From Phenylobacterium sp. RIFCSPHIGHO2_01_FULL_69_31 (GTDB lineage: Bacteria; Pseudomonadota; Alphaproteobacteria; Caulobacterales; Caulobacteraceae), in assembly GCF_001824475.1 (NCBI RefSeq), contig NZ_MHXN01000009.1, positions 124,001-188,000 on the forward strand: a DNA stretch of 64,000 nt, given 5' to 3'. The notes beneath the pieces were generated by a model. The model was not told where the DNA came from. It saw only the letters and a list, made by a program, of their open reading frames with translations, and did no database searches. Both the position numbers and the translations under genes were made by a program. The number at the start of each line of letters is the position of its first letter. The stretch's first letter is position 1. Positions 1-10,574 of this stretch are shown in pieces.

Positions 1-1475
1 AGCCGGCGGGGGACCCCGATTATCTGTTCATCAGCGTTCAGGGCCCGCCGGGCGCTACCGTCAAGGACATGGAGGATACGGTCCAGCGGGTCACCCGCGC
101 CGTGAAGACCGACCCGTCGGTGACCGACGTCTTCGCCGAGGTCGGCTCGTCTGGCCCCGCCAATCCGTTCGCCGGAGGCGGCGGGGGCAGCGACCTGCGC
201 TCGGCCAGCCTGAACGTCCTGCTGGATCCCAAGCGAAAGGCCAGCGGCGACGAAATCCGCGCCGGGTTGCGAGACAAGCTGCGCGAGATCCCGGACGCCA
301 GGGTCAACTTCCTCGATTTCCAGGGGTCCGCGGGCTACCAGCAGATTCTGACCAGCGAAGACCCGGCCAAGCTTCTCGCCGCCTCGATCGAACTGGAACG
401 CCAGATGCGGACGCTGGACGTCCTGGCAGAACCGCGTCCGTCGGTGCCGCCCACCGGGCCCGAGCTGGTGATCCGGCCGCGCCACGCCGAAGCCGCCCGT
501 CTGGGCGTCTCGGCCGACGCGATCGCCCAGGCCGCCCGCGTGGCCACGGTCGGAGACATCGACGCCAACGTCGCCAAGCTCACCGCCGGCGAACGCCGCA
601 TCCCGATCCGCATCCGGTTGCCGGCCGAGGCTCGCGCCGATCTGGAACGGATCAAGTCGCTGCGCCTGCCGACCGCGAGCGGCGGTGTGACCACGCTTGA
701 GGCCGTGGCCGATGTCGAGTTCCAGGCCGGCCCCGCGCGGATCGAGCGCCTCAACCGCCAGCGTCAACAGACGGTCCAGGCAGAGCTCAATGGCATCGAG
801 ATGGGCCAGGCCGCGCAGGCGGTGAAGAAGCTGCCGATCATGCAAAAGCTGCCGGAGGGCGTGACCCCCGCCGAGACGGGCGAGCAGGAGGCGATGACCG
901 AGATGTTCGCCTCTTTCGGGATCGCCCTCTTCGCGGGTATCGCGCTGATCTTCGGGGTGCTGGTGCTGCTGTTCCAGTCGTTCTTCAAGCCCATCGTGAT
1001 CCTGGCGGCCCTGCCGCTCGCGATCGGCGGCGCGTTCCTGGGTCTCCTGGCGTTCAACCTCTCGCTCTCGATCCCGTCGCTCATTGGCCTCCTGATGCTG
1101 ATGGGCCTGGCGGCGAAGAACTCGATCCTGCTCGTCGAGTACGCGATCGAGTGCGAGCGGGACGGCATGTCCCAGCGCGAGGCGCTGTTGGAGGCCTGTC
1201 GCGAACGGGCGCGTCCGATCGTCATGACCAGCCTGGCCATGGCCGCCGGCATGCTGCCGACCGCCTTCGCGCTGGAGAAGGGCGCCGAGTTCCGCCAGCC
1301 CATGGCCGTGGCCGTGATCGGCGGGCTGATTACCTCGACGGTCCTGTCGCTGGTGCTGGTGCCCGTGGTCTACGAGTTCGTCGACGACTTCGAGAACTGG
1401 CTGAAGCCCAAGCTGGCCCGCCTGGTCACCCCGCGCGAGGCGCCCCGCGAGGCCCTGCCCGAGGACCGGCTCTAA
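1..1475 (+). CDS. RND (HAE-1 type) multidrug efflux transporter, C-terminal half; 5' truncated by the window edge
   Basis: The inner-membrane pump of a tripartite efflux system, exchanging protons for drugs or other amphiphiles. The reading frame is open from base 3, so the start lies upstream; about 490 residues of the usual 1020-1050 are present. The first 280 visible residues are periplasmic porter and docking domains. They are followed by the C-terminal transmembrane bundle, with hydrophobic runs from about base 905 and the RND motif GLAAKNSILLVEYA near base 1105. The adaptor and outer-membrane genes are not in view. The stop overlaps that of the convergent dehydratase gene by 4 bp (CTAA). 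Confidence 0.95.
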   Translation, partial: PAGDPDYLFISVQGPPGATVKDMEDTVQRVTRAVKTDPSVTDVFAEVGSSGPANPFAGGGGGSDLRSASLNVLLDPKRKASGDEIRAGLRDKLREIPDARVNFLDFQGSAGYQQILTSEDPAKLLAASIELERQMRTLDVLAEPRPSVPPTGPELVIRPRHAEAARLGVSADAIAQAARVATVGDIDANVAKLTAGERRIPIRIRLPAEARADLERIKSLRLPTASGGVTTLEAVADVEFQAGPARIERLNRQRQQTVQAELNGIEMGQAAQAVKKLPIMQKLPEGVTPAETGEQEAMTEMFASFGIALFAGIALIFGVLVLLFQSFFKPIVILAALPLAIGGAFLGLLAFNLSLSIPSLIGLLMLMGLAAKNSILLVEYAIECERDGMSQREALLEACRERARPIVMTSLAMAAGMLPTAFALEKGAEFRQPMAVAVIGGLITSTVLSLVLVPVVYEFVDDFENWLKPKLARLVTPREAPREALPEDRL

Positions 1476-2458
1476 AGCTCGCGGCGCAGCACCCGGGCGA
1501 ACTGGTCCGGGTCGACGTTGCCGCCGGAGAGGACCAGGGCGACGGCGTCGGCCGACGTCTTCACCTTGCCCGCCAGCAGCGCGGCGAGGCCGGCCGATCC
1601 GCCGGGCTCGACCACCAGCTTGAGGGTCGAGAAGGCCACGCGCATGGCTTCGGCCACCTCGGCGTCGGTCACCACCGCGACGTCCGCCACCGTGGCCTTC
1701 AGGATCGGGAAGGTCAGCTCGCCGGGGCAGGGCGTCTCCAGCGCATCGCACAGCGTGCGGTGCGTCGGGGTCATCGGCGTGCGCACGCCGGCCTGCAGGG
1801 ACTTCAGCGTGTCGTCGTAGCCCTCCGGCTCGACGCCGATCACGGCGGTCTGCGGCGACAGCGCCTTCACCGCGGTGGCGATCCCGGCCAGCAGGCCGCC
1901 GCCACTGCAGGGGACGATCACCGCGCCCGGCGTCACGCCGCGGGCCTGCGCCTGGGCCATCAGCTCGAGCCCGGCCGTGCCTTGTCCTGCGATGATGTGC
2001 GGATCGTCGAAGGCGGGAACCACCACCGCCCCGCGCTCCTGCGCGATGGCGGCCGCGATCTTCTCCCGGCTCTCGGTGAGGCGGTCGTAGAACTTCACCT
2101 CGGCGCCATAGCCGGCCGTGGCCTCGGCCTTCACCTTGGGCGCATCGGCCGGCATGACGATCAGCGCCGGTATGCCCAGCAGCTTCGCGGCGAGGGCTAC
2201 CCCCTGGGCGTGGTTGCCGGACGAGAAGGCCACCACGCCGCGCTTGCGCTCCTCCGGCGAGAGCTGGACCAGCCGGTTGTAGGCGCCGCGGAACTTGAAG
2301 GCTCCGACACGCTGCAGCGTCTCGGCCTTGATCAGCACCCGCAGGCCCAGCCGCTCGTTCAGCGCCGGGCTCTCGATCAGCGGGGTCTCGACGGCCACGC
2401 CCTTCAAACGGGCGGCGGCGGCTTCGATGTCGGCGAGGGAGACGGCAAGCGTGCTCAT
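1472..2458 (-). CDS. Threonine/serine dehydratase (PLP fold type II), without ACT domain
   Basis: Predicted to deaminate L-threonine to 2-oxobutanoate (or serine to pyruvate) using PLP. The 328-residue protein has the Schiff-base lysine in [10 protein letters not shown] (Lys55), the phosphate/substrate loop SSGNHAQG (79-86) and a glycine-rich SGGGLLAG loop near residue 176. It ends without the C-terminal ACT-like domains of biosynthetic IlvA, so it resembles the short, isoleucine-insensitive class; serine racemase or threo-3-hydroxyaspartate dehydratase activity cannot be excluded. The ATG at 2458 was chosen because it lies in an ATGA overlap with the upstream VOC gene; an upstream in-frame extension would run through that gene. 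Confidence 0.9.
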   Translation of the reverse strand: MSTLAVSLADIEAAAARLKGVAVETPLIESPALNERLGLRVLIKAETLQRVGAFKFRGAYNRLVQLSPEERKRGVVAFSSGNHAQGVALAAKLLGIPALIVMPADAPKVKAEATAGYGAEVKFYDRLTESREKIAAAIAQERGAVVVPAFDDPHIIAGQGTAGLELMAQAQARGVTPGAVIVPCSGGGLLAGIATAVKALSPQTAVIGVEPEGYDDTLKSLQAGVRTPMTPTHRTLCDALETPCPGELTFPILKATVADVAVVTDAEVAEAMRVAFSTLKLVVEPGGSAGLAALLAGKVKTSADAVALVLSGGNVDPDQFARVLRREL

Positions 2459-2874
2459 TTCGCGAACACCATGCTGTCGTCGGCGAAGGCCTTGAACTCC
2501 AGGGCGTTGCCGGAGGGATCTAGGAAGAACATCGTCGCCTGCTCGCCCGGCTGCCCCTTGAAGCGGATGTTGGGCTCGATGACGAACTTGGTCCCGGCGG
2601 CCTTCAGCTTCTGTGAAAGGGCCTCCCACTGCGGCAGGGTCAGGATCGCCCCGAAGTGGCGGACGGGCACGTCGTGGCCGTCCACGGGATTGGTGGCCTT
2701 GTGCCCGGCTTCATCCGGCGACAGGTGCGCCACGATCTGGTGGCCGTAGAAGTCGAAGTCGACCCACTCGGCGCTGGACCGCCCTTCGGGGCATCCCAGC
2801 AGGCCGCCGTAGAAGGCGCGGGCCTCGGCGAGGTCGCGGACGGGAAAGGCGAGATGGAAGCGCGGGATGTCCAT
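2455..2874 (-). CDS. VOC (glyoxalase/bleomycin-resistance fold) protein
   Basis: A 139-residue single VOC domain. It begins with the pattern [20 protein letters not shown] and ends with [15 protein letters not shown]; the candidate metal ligands are His7, the histidines around GHQIVAH and HFG, and the Glu of LEF. VOC proteins bind a divalent metal and act on small-molecule substrates or sequester them; the substrate is not evident. It is translationally coupled (ATGA) to the dehydratase downstream, so a joint role in amino-acid or keto-acid metabolism is possible but unproven. The start at 2874 fits the conserved domain start; an upstream in-frame extension lacks domain similarity. Confidence 0.88.
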   Translation of the reverse strand: MDIPRFHLAFPVRDLAEARAFYGGLLGCPEGRSSAEWVDFDFYGHQIVAHLSPDEAGHKATNPVDGHDVPVRHFGAILTLPQWEALSQKLKAAGTKFVIEPNIRFKGQPGEQATMFFLDPSGNALEFKAFADDSMVFAK

Positions 2875-3018
2875 GCGGCCGCAGATAGCGCGCGAGTCAC
2901 TTGAGGGCGAGGCCCACATCGTCTAGACCGGCGCCGCATTTTGATCTCCGCGCCTTTGCCGAGCACCTGTCGAAGGGCTTGGGCGCGTTCTCCGGGCAGG
3001 TCGGGAGATCGTATCCAG

Positions 3019-4305
<1,287 letters not shown>

Positions 4306-4411
4306 CCGCGGTGCGTGGCGCCGGCTGCGGCAATTTATTGCGCCCCCGCATCAAGCGATCTTTTACGCATTGCGGATAGATCGTAGCGCCAGGTGTGAGG
4401 GAGCTAAGCCC

Positions 4412-5233
4412 TTGTTCGACGGCGACAAACGTATCCTCGAGAAGATGCAGCCCAAGCTGAAGCGGGTCCTGATCGCGGACCCGCAGCCGGCCAGCGCGCG
4501 CATGTTCAGCGAACTCATGCGCGACATCGCCCACAGCCACGTCTGGATCGCCGGCAATACCGAGCGCGCCCTTAAGATCGCCGAGACCTGCGATCCGCAG
4601 ATCATCGTGGTCGAACTGGGCGACGACCGCGTGGACGGCCTGGGTTTCACCCGCAAGGTCCGCCGCTCCACCTGGAGCTGCCGCAAGGCGCCGATCATCA
4701 CCATCACCGGCGCGGCCACCGCGGGCATGATCCTGTCCGCGCGCGACGCGGGCGTGCACGAGTTCCTGCGCAAGCCCTACAGCATGAAGGACCTGCTGCG
4801 CCGGCTGGAAGCCGTGACCCTGCGCGACCGCGACTGGGTGGAAGGCGTGGGCTACATCGGCCCCGACCGCCGCCGGTTCAACTCCGGGGACTACGCCGGC
4901 CCGCTCAAGCGCCGCACGGACGGCACGGAAACGCCCTACCAGCAGAAGATCAACCAGGCGCTGAAGATCATCCGCGCCGCCGTCGCCGCGGCCGACACCG
5001 ATCCTCACCAGGCGATGCGCGCCATGCTGGCCCAGGCCACGACGCTGCAGGCGGTGGCCACCGACTTCAAGCTGACCCTGGCCGCCTCCGAGTTCTACCG
5101 CCACCTGACCAAGGCGGTGAACGCCGGCGCCCTGCTGACCCGCGAGGACGCCGAGCGGTGGGCCAAGCCCATGCTGGGCTTCCTGCCGAAGGACGCCGAC
5201 GCCGACCGCGACAGCGACGCCGAGGCCGCCTAG
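4412..5233 (+). CDS. Atypical response-regulator receiver protein (phospho-Asp replaced by Glu)
   Basis: Residues 17-135 form a CheY-like receiver: RVLIADPQ strand, IIVVELGDDRVDG, ITITG (Thr99) and FLRKPYS (Lys121). The residue at the phosphoacceptor position is Glu68 (VVEL) instead of Asp, and the acidic pair is reduced to Asp23 followed by Pro, so ordinary phosphorylation is doubtful. The roughly 135-residue C-terminal part is helical, with no DNA-binding or enzymatic domain that I recognise. A TTG start at 4412 was chosen because a GAGGGAG Shine-Dalgarno lies 8 nt upstream; ATG 4445 is the alternative. The stop overlaps the convergent phosphodiesterase by 4 bp. Confidence 0.85.
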   Translation: MFDGDKRILEKMQPKLKRVLIADPQPASARMFSELMRDIAHSHVWIAGNTERALKIAETCDPQIIVVELGDDRVDGLGFTRKVRRSTWSCRKAPIITITGAATAGMILSARDAGVHEFLRKPYSMKDLLRRLEAVTLRDRDWVEGVGYIGPDRRRFNSGDYAGPLKRRTDGTETPYQQKINQALKIIRAAVAAADTDPHQAMRAMLAQATTLQAVATDFKLTLAASEFYRHLTKAVNAGALLTREDAERWAKPMLGFLPKDADADRDSDAEAA

Positions 5234-6324
5234 GGGCGCGCCCGTACGTCCAGCGGCGCACCCGCCCCGGGATCGAACGCCCGCCAGTCCAATCTCAGCG
5301 CTTCCAGCGCCGTGGCGGCGATCTGGCTGGAGGATGCGCAGCCACCCGGCTTGCGGCCCGCAGCGATCCCAGGCCCCAGGACGCCGATCCACACCGCGTC
5401 GGATCCCGCAATGTGCCGGCCGTGGTGTTTCCAGGCCGCGTTCGCCGCCCCGCCCCGCCCATGGTCGGTGGTGACGATCAGGGTGGTGCGGCCCGCATAG
5501 GCCGGCTCCGCCTGCAAGGTGCTCCAGAGCTCGGCGATGTAGGCGTCGGCGTGGCGCGCGGCCCAGAGCGTCTGGTCGTATCGGCCCTCGTGCGCGAAAT
5601 CGTCGGTCTCGCCATAGGCCACGTAGAGGACGCGCGGCTTCTGGCGCTTCAGCGTCTCCAGCGCGTAGGCGTGAGTGAAGGTGTCCAATCGCACGGTGGG
5701 CCAGATCGGCGGGGCTCCGGCCTGCATCGCGGCGATCTGTGCCTCGGCGGGCCAACGGGCCGGCGCGTCGTCCCAGCCGTCATTGACCGGCAGTCCGCTG
5801 CGCGGTGCGTTCAGGATGTTGGAAAACACGTTCCATGAGCCCACGGCCTGCACCCGGCCGGCGAAGGCGGGCCGGCGGTTGAGCCACTCCAGGAACGTCA
5901 CGTTCCGGTTCGGCCCATGTTCGTTGGAGGTGATCGCGGGGTCGGGCTTGCCGGTGAGAATCTCGTTGTAGCCCGGATAGGAAAACCACTTGTCGTTGGC
6001 GACCGCCGCACAGCTTCCCTGCTCGCGGTCCCCCAGCAGCACGCCCTGTTTGGCCATCACCCCGTGCAGGAAGGGCATCAGGGCGGCGGCGCGGTCGGAC
6101 GGCTCGACGAAGGCCGCGCGGATACGCTCCCGCCCCTCGCGGTCCGGCGCAAACGCGGGGTCGGCGGCCCGTGCGGGATCGGCGCCGCGGAAGCCCTCGG
6201 TCCAGGAAAGCCCGTCCAGGGTGACCAGGACCAGCTTCCGGCCGCCGTCCGCCGCTTGCGCCGCCGTCGCGAGCAGGCCGGCGAGCAGGACGCCCGCCAG
6301 GCCTCGAAACCGCCACCCCCGCAT
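5230..6324 (-). CDS. Exported alkaline-phosphatase-superfamily phosphodiesterase
   Basis: Has an N-terminal signal peptide (GVLLAGLLATAAQA, then mature ADGG). Metal ligands of the alkaline phosphatase/nucleotide pyrophosphatase superfamily are visible: VTLDGLSW, ETDDFAHEG, TTDHGRGG and a late His in HHGRHIAG. The nucleophile is probably the Ser in FSYPGYNEILTG, where relatives usually have Thr or Ser. It is predicted to hydrolyse a phosphate mono- or diester in the periplasm. It lies 6-12 bp downstream of the TonB receptor gene, and its Shine-Dalgarno (GAGGAG) overlaps the receptor's stop codon, so the pair is an operon. ATG 6324 has 8 nt spacing from AGGAG; ATG 6330 has only 2. Confidence 0.85.
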   Translation of the reverse strand: MRGWRFRGLAGVLLAGLLATAAQAADGGRKLVLVTLDGLSWTEGFRGADPARAADPAFAPDREGRERIRAAFVEPSDRAAALMPFLHGVMAKQGVLLGDREQGSCAAVANDKWFSYPGYNEILTGKPDPAITSNEHGPNRNVTFLEWLNRRPAFAGRVQAVGSWNVFSNILNAPRSGLPVNDGWDDAPARWPAEAQIAAMQAGAPPIWPTVRLDTFTHAYALETLKRQKPRVLYVAYGETDDFAHEGRYDQTLWAARHADAYIAELWSTLQAEPAYAGRTTLIVTTDHGRGGAANAAWKHHGRHIAGSDAVWIGVLGPGIAAGRKPGGCASSSQIAATALEALRLDWRAFDPGAGAPLDVRARP

Positions 6325-6336
6325 CGCCATCTCTCC

Positions 6337-8682
6337 TCAGAACGTCTTGCGCAGCGTGAAGAACACCTGCTGGGGCGAACCCACAAGCAGCGTCTGGCTG
6401 TCGCCGCGAAGCGGGAAGCCGTTGGAGTTGATCGTCGAGATGTATTCCTCGTCGAACAGGTTCGAGATGTTCACCTGCGCCTCCAGGCCGTCGAGCCAGG
6501 GCGATCCGGAGAACCGGTAGCCGACCGAGAGGTCGGCCAGCATCTGCGAGGGGACGCTGCGGTCGTTCTCGTAGGTGAAGAAGCGCTTGGTCATGTAGTT
6601 CAGCGAGAAGCGCCCGAAGAAACCGCCGTTGTCATAGGCCAGCTCAGCCTTGAACAGGTGCTCCGGCGTATCCACTGTGGTCTTGCCCTCGGTACGGGCC
6701 ACCACGACGCCGTTCCCGTCCACGGTGTCGTCGTCGTAGGTGGAGTCGTTGAAGGCGTAGGAGGCGAAGGCCGACCAGTTCTCGGCGAAGTCCCAGGTCC
6801 CGACCGCCTCGAAGCCCTTGGCCGTGACGCCGCCGACGTTCGACAGCGCCGAGGGGTTGCCGACGATGCCCGAGCCCACGGGCACCGAGAACAGGCGGTC
6901 CTTGAACTTCACGTGGTAGGCCGCCAGCACGCCCTGGAAGTCGGCGGTGCGGAAGCGCCAGCCGGCTTCGAAGGTGTCGGAGATCTCGGGCTTCAGCTTG
7001 TCCTTGATCGCCAGGAAGCCCGCCTGGTTGGCCGAGAAGGGCCCGGACGTACCCGAACTGGGGAAGGCGCGCATGTTGCGGCTGTAGTTGGCGAACAGTT
7101 CGCTGTCCTCGCTGAGGGCGTAGCGGGCGCCGCCTTGCGGGAGGAAGTTCTCCTCGGCTTCGATCTTGCCGTTCTTCTCCAGCGACGCGGTGCGGGCGAT
7201 CACCGTCTCGCCTTCGTTCTCCACCTTCAGCGACGCGAAGCCGAAGTTGACCGTGAGCTGGTCGGAGACGGTCCAGGTGTCCTGGATGAACAGCTTCCAG
7301 GTGGTGGTCTTGAAGTCGTATTCCCAGTCGGTGCGGAACGGGTCCGACTGCATCTTCAGGGAGTCGCGCTGCGGCGCCGCGCGGTTCAGGCCGTAGTACC
7401 GGCGGGCCTGGTTGAAGTCGTTGTCCTCGTACCAGAGCCCCGCGTTGATCGCGTGCTGGCCGACCCGCCAGGTGGCCGCCGCGACGACGCCGTAGCGGCG
7501 CAGGTCGTACTCGGTGGTGCGGATGGAGATGGGCGCGTTGTCGGTCGTCGCCGTCAGCACGCCATAGTTCGGCGAGGGCACGTAGGGAGTGAACCAGAGG
7601 CCCTGGCCTTCATTGTCGTGCCCATAGACCGTGGCCTTGACGTCGACGGTCTCGCCCACCGGCAGCCGCAGGGTGATGGCGCCCAGGACGTCGTCGCGCA
7701 GGCCCGCCGCGTCGTAGTAGGCGTCGTCCGCGCTGGTGATCGGCCCGGGGTAGGTGGTCCCGAAGCTGGGGAAGCGCGGCGTCACGCCGGTGTAGCCGGT
7801 GTTGTTGCCCACCTCGGCGATCTGGACCGCCAGCGGCCAGTTGCCGGCGACATTCTCCCAGCTGTTGCCGAGGCGGCTCAGCATCTCGAGGGACATGTCC
7901 TGATAGTCCTGCTCCCGGCGCTTGGACCAGTTCACCCAGCCGGTGAGCGAGCCTTCGCCGATCGGCTGGACCAGCTTGAAGTTGATCTGCTGGTGACGCT
8001 GCTCGCCCTCGCCCTTCCACTTGTCGGCGGTGTTGTAGGAGTAGCTCAGATACCCGCGGGCGCCCGTGGCCAATTCTCCGCTCTCCAGGCGCGCGAAGCC
8101 CCGCAGCGTGTTCTCGGTCCCGTAGGTCCCGGCCACCAGGCCGCCGAAGGTGCTCGAGGGATCCCGCGAGACATACTTCAGCGTGCCGCCGAGGTTGTTG
8201 GCCGACGCCGTGTCCAGGGCGCCCGCGCCCTGGGCCAGCTCGACCGCGCCGACGTTCTCGCTGGCGATGGCGCGGCTGATGTGTAGGCCGTTGTGGTTGC
8301 CGTAGGTCATGTCGCCCAGCGGCACTTCGTCGAGGGTGAAGCCCAGCTGGCTTTGGTTGAAGCTGCGGATGGTGATCCGCGCCGACCACTCGTACGAGCC
8401 GAAGGGGTCGGCGGACTGGAAGTTCACGTTGGGCAGCTTCTCCACCAGCTTCAGCGGGCTGGCGCCAGGCATCTCGAGGGACAGCTCCTCGCCGGAAACG
8501 GTCTGCACCTGGCGGGTCTCGCCGCGGCCCAGGACCACGATCTCCTCGACCGAGCTCTCGCCGGCCTCCGCCGCGGCGGTGGCGACCGCGGCGCCTGTGG
8601 GCGCGTCGGCGGCGGCGGCCGATGCGGCCATGGCAAAGCTCAGGGCGGCCGTGGCCGCGCCCGTCAGCATACGGGATCTCAT
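6337..8682 (-). CDS. TonB-dependent outer-membrane receptor
   Basis: 781 residues, typical for the family. A signal peptide (residues 1-25, ending SAAAADA) precedes a TonB-box-like segment (VEEIVVLGRG) and a plug domain (about 60-175), with the GAGALDTASANNLGGTLKY region. The rest is a 22-strand barrel ending in Phe (TLRKTF), the usual outer-membrane sorting signal. The substrate is not evident. The downstream exported phosphodiesterase suggests a phosphorylated or phosphodiester-containing nutrient that is trimmed after uptake. The 110-bp upstream region should hold the promoter; I could not identify a defined operator there. Confidence 0.95.
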   Translation of the reverse strand: MRSRMLTGAATAALSFAMAASAAAADAPTGAAVATAAAEAGESSVEEIVVLGRGETRQVQTVSGEELSLEMPGASPLKLVEKLPNVNFQSADPFGSYEWSARITIRSFNQSQLGFTLDEVPLGDMTYGNHNGLHISRAIASENVGAVELAQGAGALDTASANNLGGTLKYVSRDPSSTFGGLVAGTYGTENTLRGFARLESGELATGARGYLSYSYNTADKWKGEGEQRHQQINFKLVQPIGEGSLTGWVNWSKRREQDYQDMSLEMLSRLGNSWENVAGNWPLAVQIAEVGNNTGYTGVTPRFPSFGTTYPGPITSADDAYYDAAGLRDDVLGAITLRLPVGETVDVKATVYGHDNEGQGLWFTPYVPSPNYGVLTATTDNAPISIRTTEYDLRRYGVVAAATWRVGQHAINAGLWYEDNDFNQARRYYGLNRAAPQRDSLKMQSDPFRTDWEYDFKTTTWKLFIQDTWTVSDQLTVNFGFASLKVENEGETVIARTASLEKNGKIEAEENFLPQGGARYALSEDSELFANYSRNMRAFPSSGTSGPFSANQAGFLAIKDKLKPEISDTFEAGWRFRTADFQGVLAAYHVKFKDRLFSVPVGSGIVGNPSALSNVGGVTAKGFEAVGTWDFAENWSAFASYAFNDSTYDDDTVDGNGVVVARTEGKTTVDTPEHLFKAELAYDNGGFFGRFSLNYMTKRFFTYENDRSVPSQMLADLSVGYRFSGSPWLDGLEAQVNISNLFDEEYISTINSNGFPLRGDSQTLLVGSPQQVFFTLRKTF

Positions 8683-8792
8683 TGGTGGTGCCCCTCTGGC
8701 GCAGGGCCGCCATTCGCGTCCCCGAACGCCGGTCAGGTAGCAGTGACCTTTGACAGTTTTGTGTGGCTTGCCACGGAGGCGGCGATCGCCCG

Positions 8793-10442
8793 CTAGCCCG
8801 CGGTGATCCAGCCGTCGCCCAGCGACGACAGGCTGACGCCCACCAGGATGACCTGGCCGCCGCCCGTCATGCTGACCACCGTGTCCGCGCCGGCCTGGGC
8901 CACGGTATAGGTCGTGCCGGCGTCCAGCAGGACGCGGTCGCCCTGGGCGCGGCTGAAGTCGGTCACCCGGTCGATGCCCGCATCGCCGAAGCTGTGGAAG
9001 ATGTCGGCGCCGGCCCCGCCCGTAACCGTGTCGTTGCCCTTGTCGCCCGAGACGTAGTCGTCGCCGGCGCCGCCGCGCACCAGGTCATTGTCCTGGCCGC
9101 CGCGGACGATGTCGTTCCCGTCGCCGCCCTCGCAGGTGTCGGCGCCGAGGTTGCCGTAGACGAGGTCATAGGCCGCGTCCCCCGACAGGCTGTCGTTGTC
9201 CTTGCCGCCCACGACCCAGTCCTCGCCCAGGCCGCCCGAGGCGGTGTCGGCGCCCATGTTGCCGTTGATGTCGTCGAAGCCCGAGCCGCCGGCGATCCGG
9301 TCGTCGCCCTCTTCGCCGCGCAGATAGTTGGCGCCGCTGGCGTCCGAGATCGTGTCGTTGCCAAGCCCGCCCCAGACGATGTCGCTACCCGCCCCACCGT
9401 CCAGGCTGTCGTCGCCGTCCCAGCCGTCGAGGTAGTCGTCGCCGCCGTTGCCCGCCAGGACGTTGCGCAGCACGCTGCCGTAGATCTCGTCGGCCTGCTC
9501 CGAACCGCGGGCGTCCTCGATGTCGCCCAGAAGCCAGGTGAGCGAGCCGGGAGCCTCCAGGTCGAGTTCATCGAGCGGCGTGGCGTAGCCGACCTTCACG
9601 GGGTCGTTCAGCGAGAACTGGTCGTCCGGTAGATAGATGTACCACCCGCGGATGGAGCCTTCGGCGCTCAGGATGTCTCGTCCCGACGCGTCCCATAGGG
9701 TCTCGTAGCGCCCGAGCGCGCGCAGGCTGTGGGTGTCGTCAGTCGCGTTGGTGGCCATGTTAGGGCCGTACAGGGCCCTCAGGGCCATCACGTCGAGGAT
9801 CATCGGCGTGGCCGGATCGTAGAAGCGCTGGTCGTAGTCGTAGCTGTCGGAGTAGGCCATGATCGTGGCCCAGTCGACGTCGAGGTCCCCGAGGTCAAAG
9901 TCTTCCAACGTCGGGTGGCCCGTCCCTCCGTCGTCGAACGGGTGCTTCAGACCCAGGGCATGGCCGATCTCGTGCAGGAACACGAACCATCCCGCGCTGC
10001 CCGGATCGTAGCTGGGCAGGGTGATGGACGGGCTGTTGAAGTTCAGCACGACGTCGCCCGTGGCCCCTACGTAGGCGGTCTCGGAACTGCTGGTGGGGAA
10101 ATAGGCCCGCGCCCAGAAATCGGTCGACGGAAAGGTCGTGGTGTTACCTGAGAGATAGAAATTGATCTCGCTGCCGCCTTGCACCGCGGCCGTCGGGTTG
10201 GCGAACGAGCCGACATAGTTGAACCGGACGTCGGCGTACCGCGAGAACGTCTCCAGCATCGCTGTGGCGTTCAGGATCGTCGTGGTGGGGGACGTCCAGG
10301 CTTCGCCATTGAAGCCGCCGGAGATCGACCAGTCGATCGAGCGGTCGGGGCCCAGGGTCCAGCGGAACCCCGTCGTCAGGGCGTCGATCAGGGGATCGCC
10401 AGTCGGCGGCGAAGGATCGCCGGACGGAATTGGATTGGCCAT
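8793..10442 (-). CDS. RTX/serralysin-like zinc metalloprotease (M10 family)
   Basis: 549 residues. The zinc site HEIGHALGLKHP (His157, Glu158, His161, His167) and the methionine turn TIMAYSDS (Met195) define a metzincin of the serralysin type. Residues about 310-480 hold repeated glycine-Asp nonapeptides (GGxGxDxxx variants such as GGAGSDIVW and GGAGDDYVS) that bind calcium. There is no Sec signal, and the C-terminal tail is hydrophobic, as in type I secretion substrates. No ABC/HlyD/TolC export genes or inhibitor gene are adjacent. A secreted protease is the likely role. Start at ATG 10442. Confidence 0.93.
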   Translation of the reverse strand: MANPIPSGDPSPPTGDPLIDALTTGFRWTLGPDRSIDWSISGGFNGEAWTSPTTTILNATAMLETFSRYADVRFNYVGSFANPTAAVQGGSEINFYLSGNTTTFPSTDFWARAYFPTSSSETAYVGATGDVVLNFNSPSITLPSYDPGSAGWFVFLHEIGHALGLKHPFDDGGTGHPTLEDFDLGDLDVDWATIMAYSDSYDYDQRFYDPATPMILDVMALRALYGPNMATNATDDTHSLRALGRYETLWDASGRDILSAEGSIRGWYIYLPDDQFSLNDPVKVGYATPLDELDLEAPGSLTWLLGDIEDARGSEQADEIYGSVLRNVLAGNGGDDYLDGWDGDDSLDGGAGSDIVWGGLGNDTISDASGANYLRGEEGDDRIAGGSGFDDINGNMGADTASGGLGEDWVVGGKDNDSLSGDAAYDLVYGNLGADTCEGGDGNDIVRGGQDNDLVRGGAGDDYVSGDKGNDTVTGGAGADIFHSFGDAGIDRVTDFSRAQGDRVLLDAGTTYTVAQAGADTVVSMTGGGQVILVGVSLSSLGDGWITAG

Positions 10443-10574
10443 GGAACACCCCGCTAAGCAGGGGTTTAGGTCGGCACTCTTCCGATCCTTGCTACGCCCC
10501 CATCGGCAACCTGTAATGGAGCGGCCTAGCTTGGCAATAGCGAACGCGTCGCAGGCGAGTCGTGCCCCCGGCCC

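Noticed and set aside
8737-8780. A possible PhoB box upstream of the TonB receptor (CTGTCAAAGGTCACTG).
   Set aside because: One half-site matches, but no second TGTCA lies at the 11-bp period, so the box is not supported.
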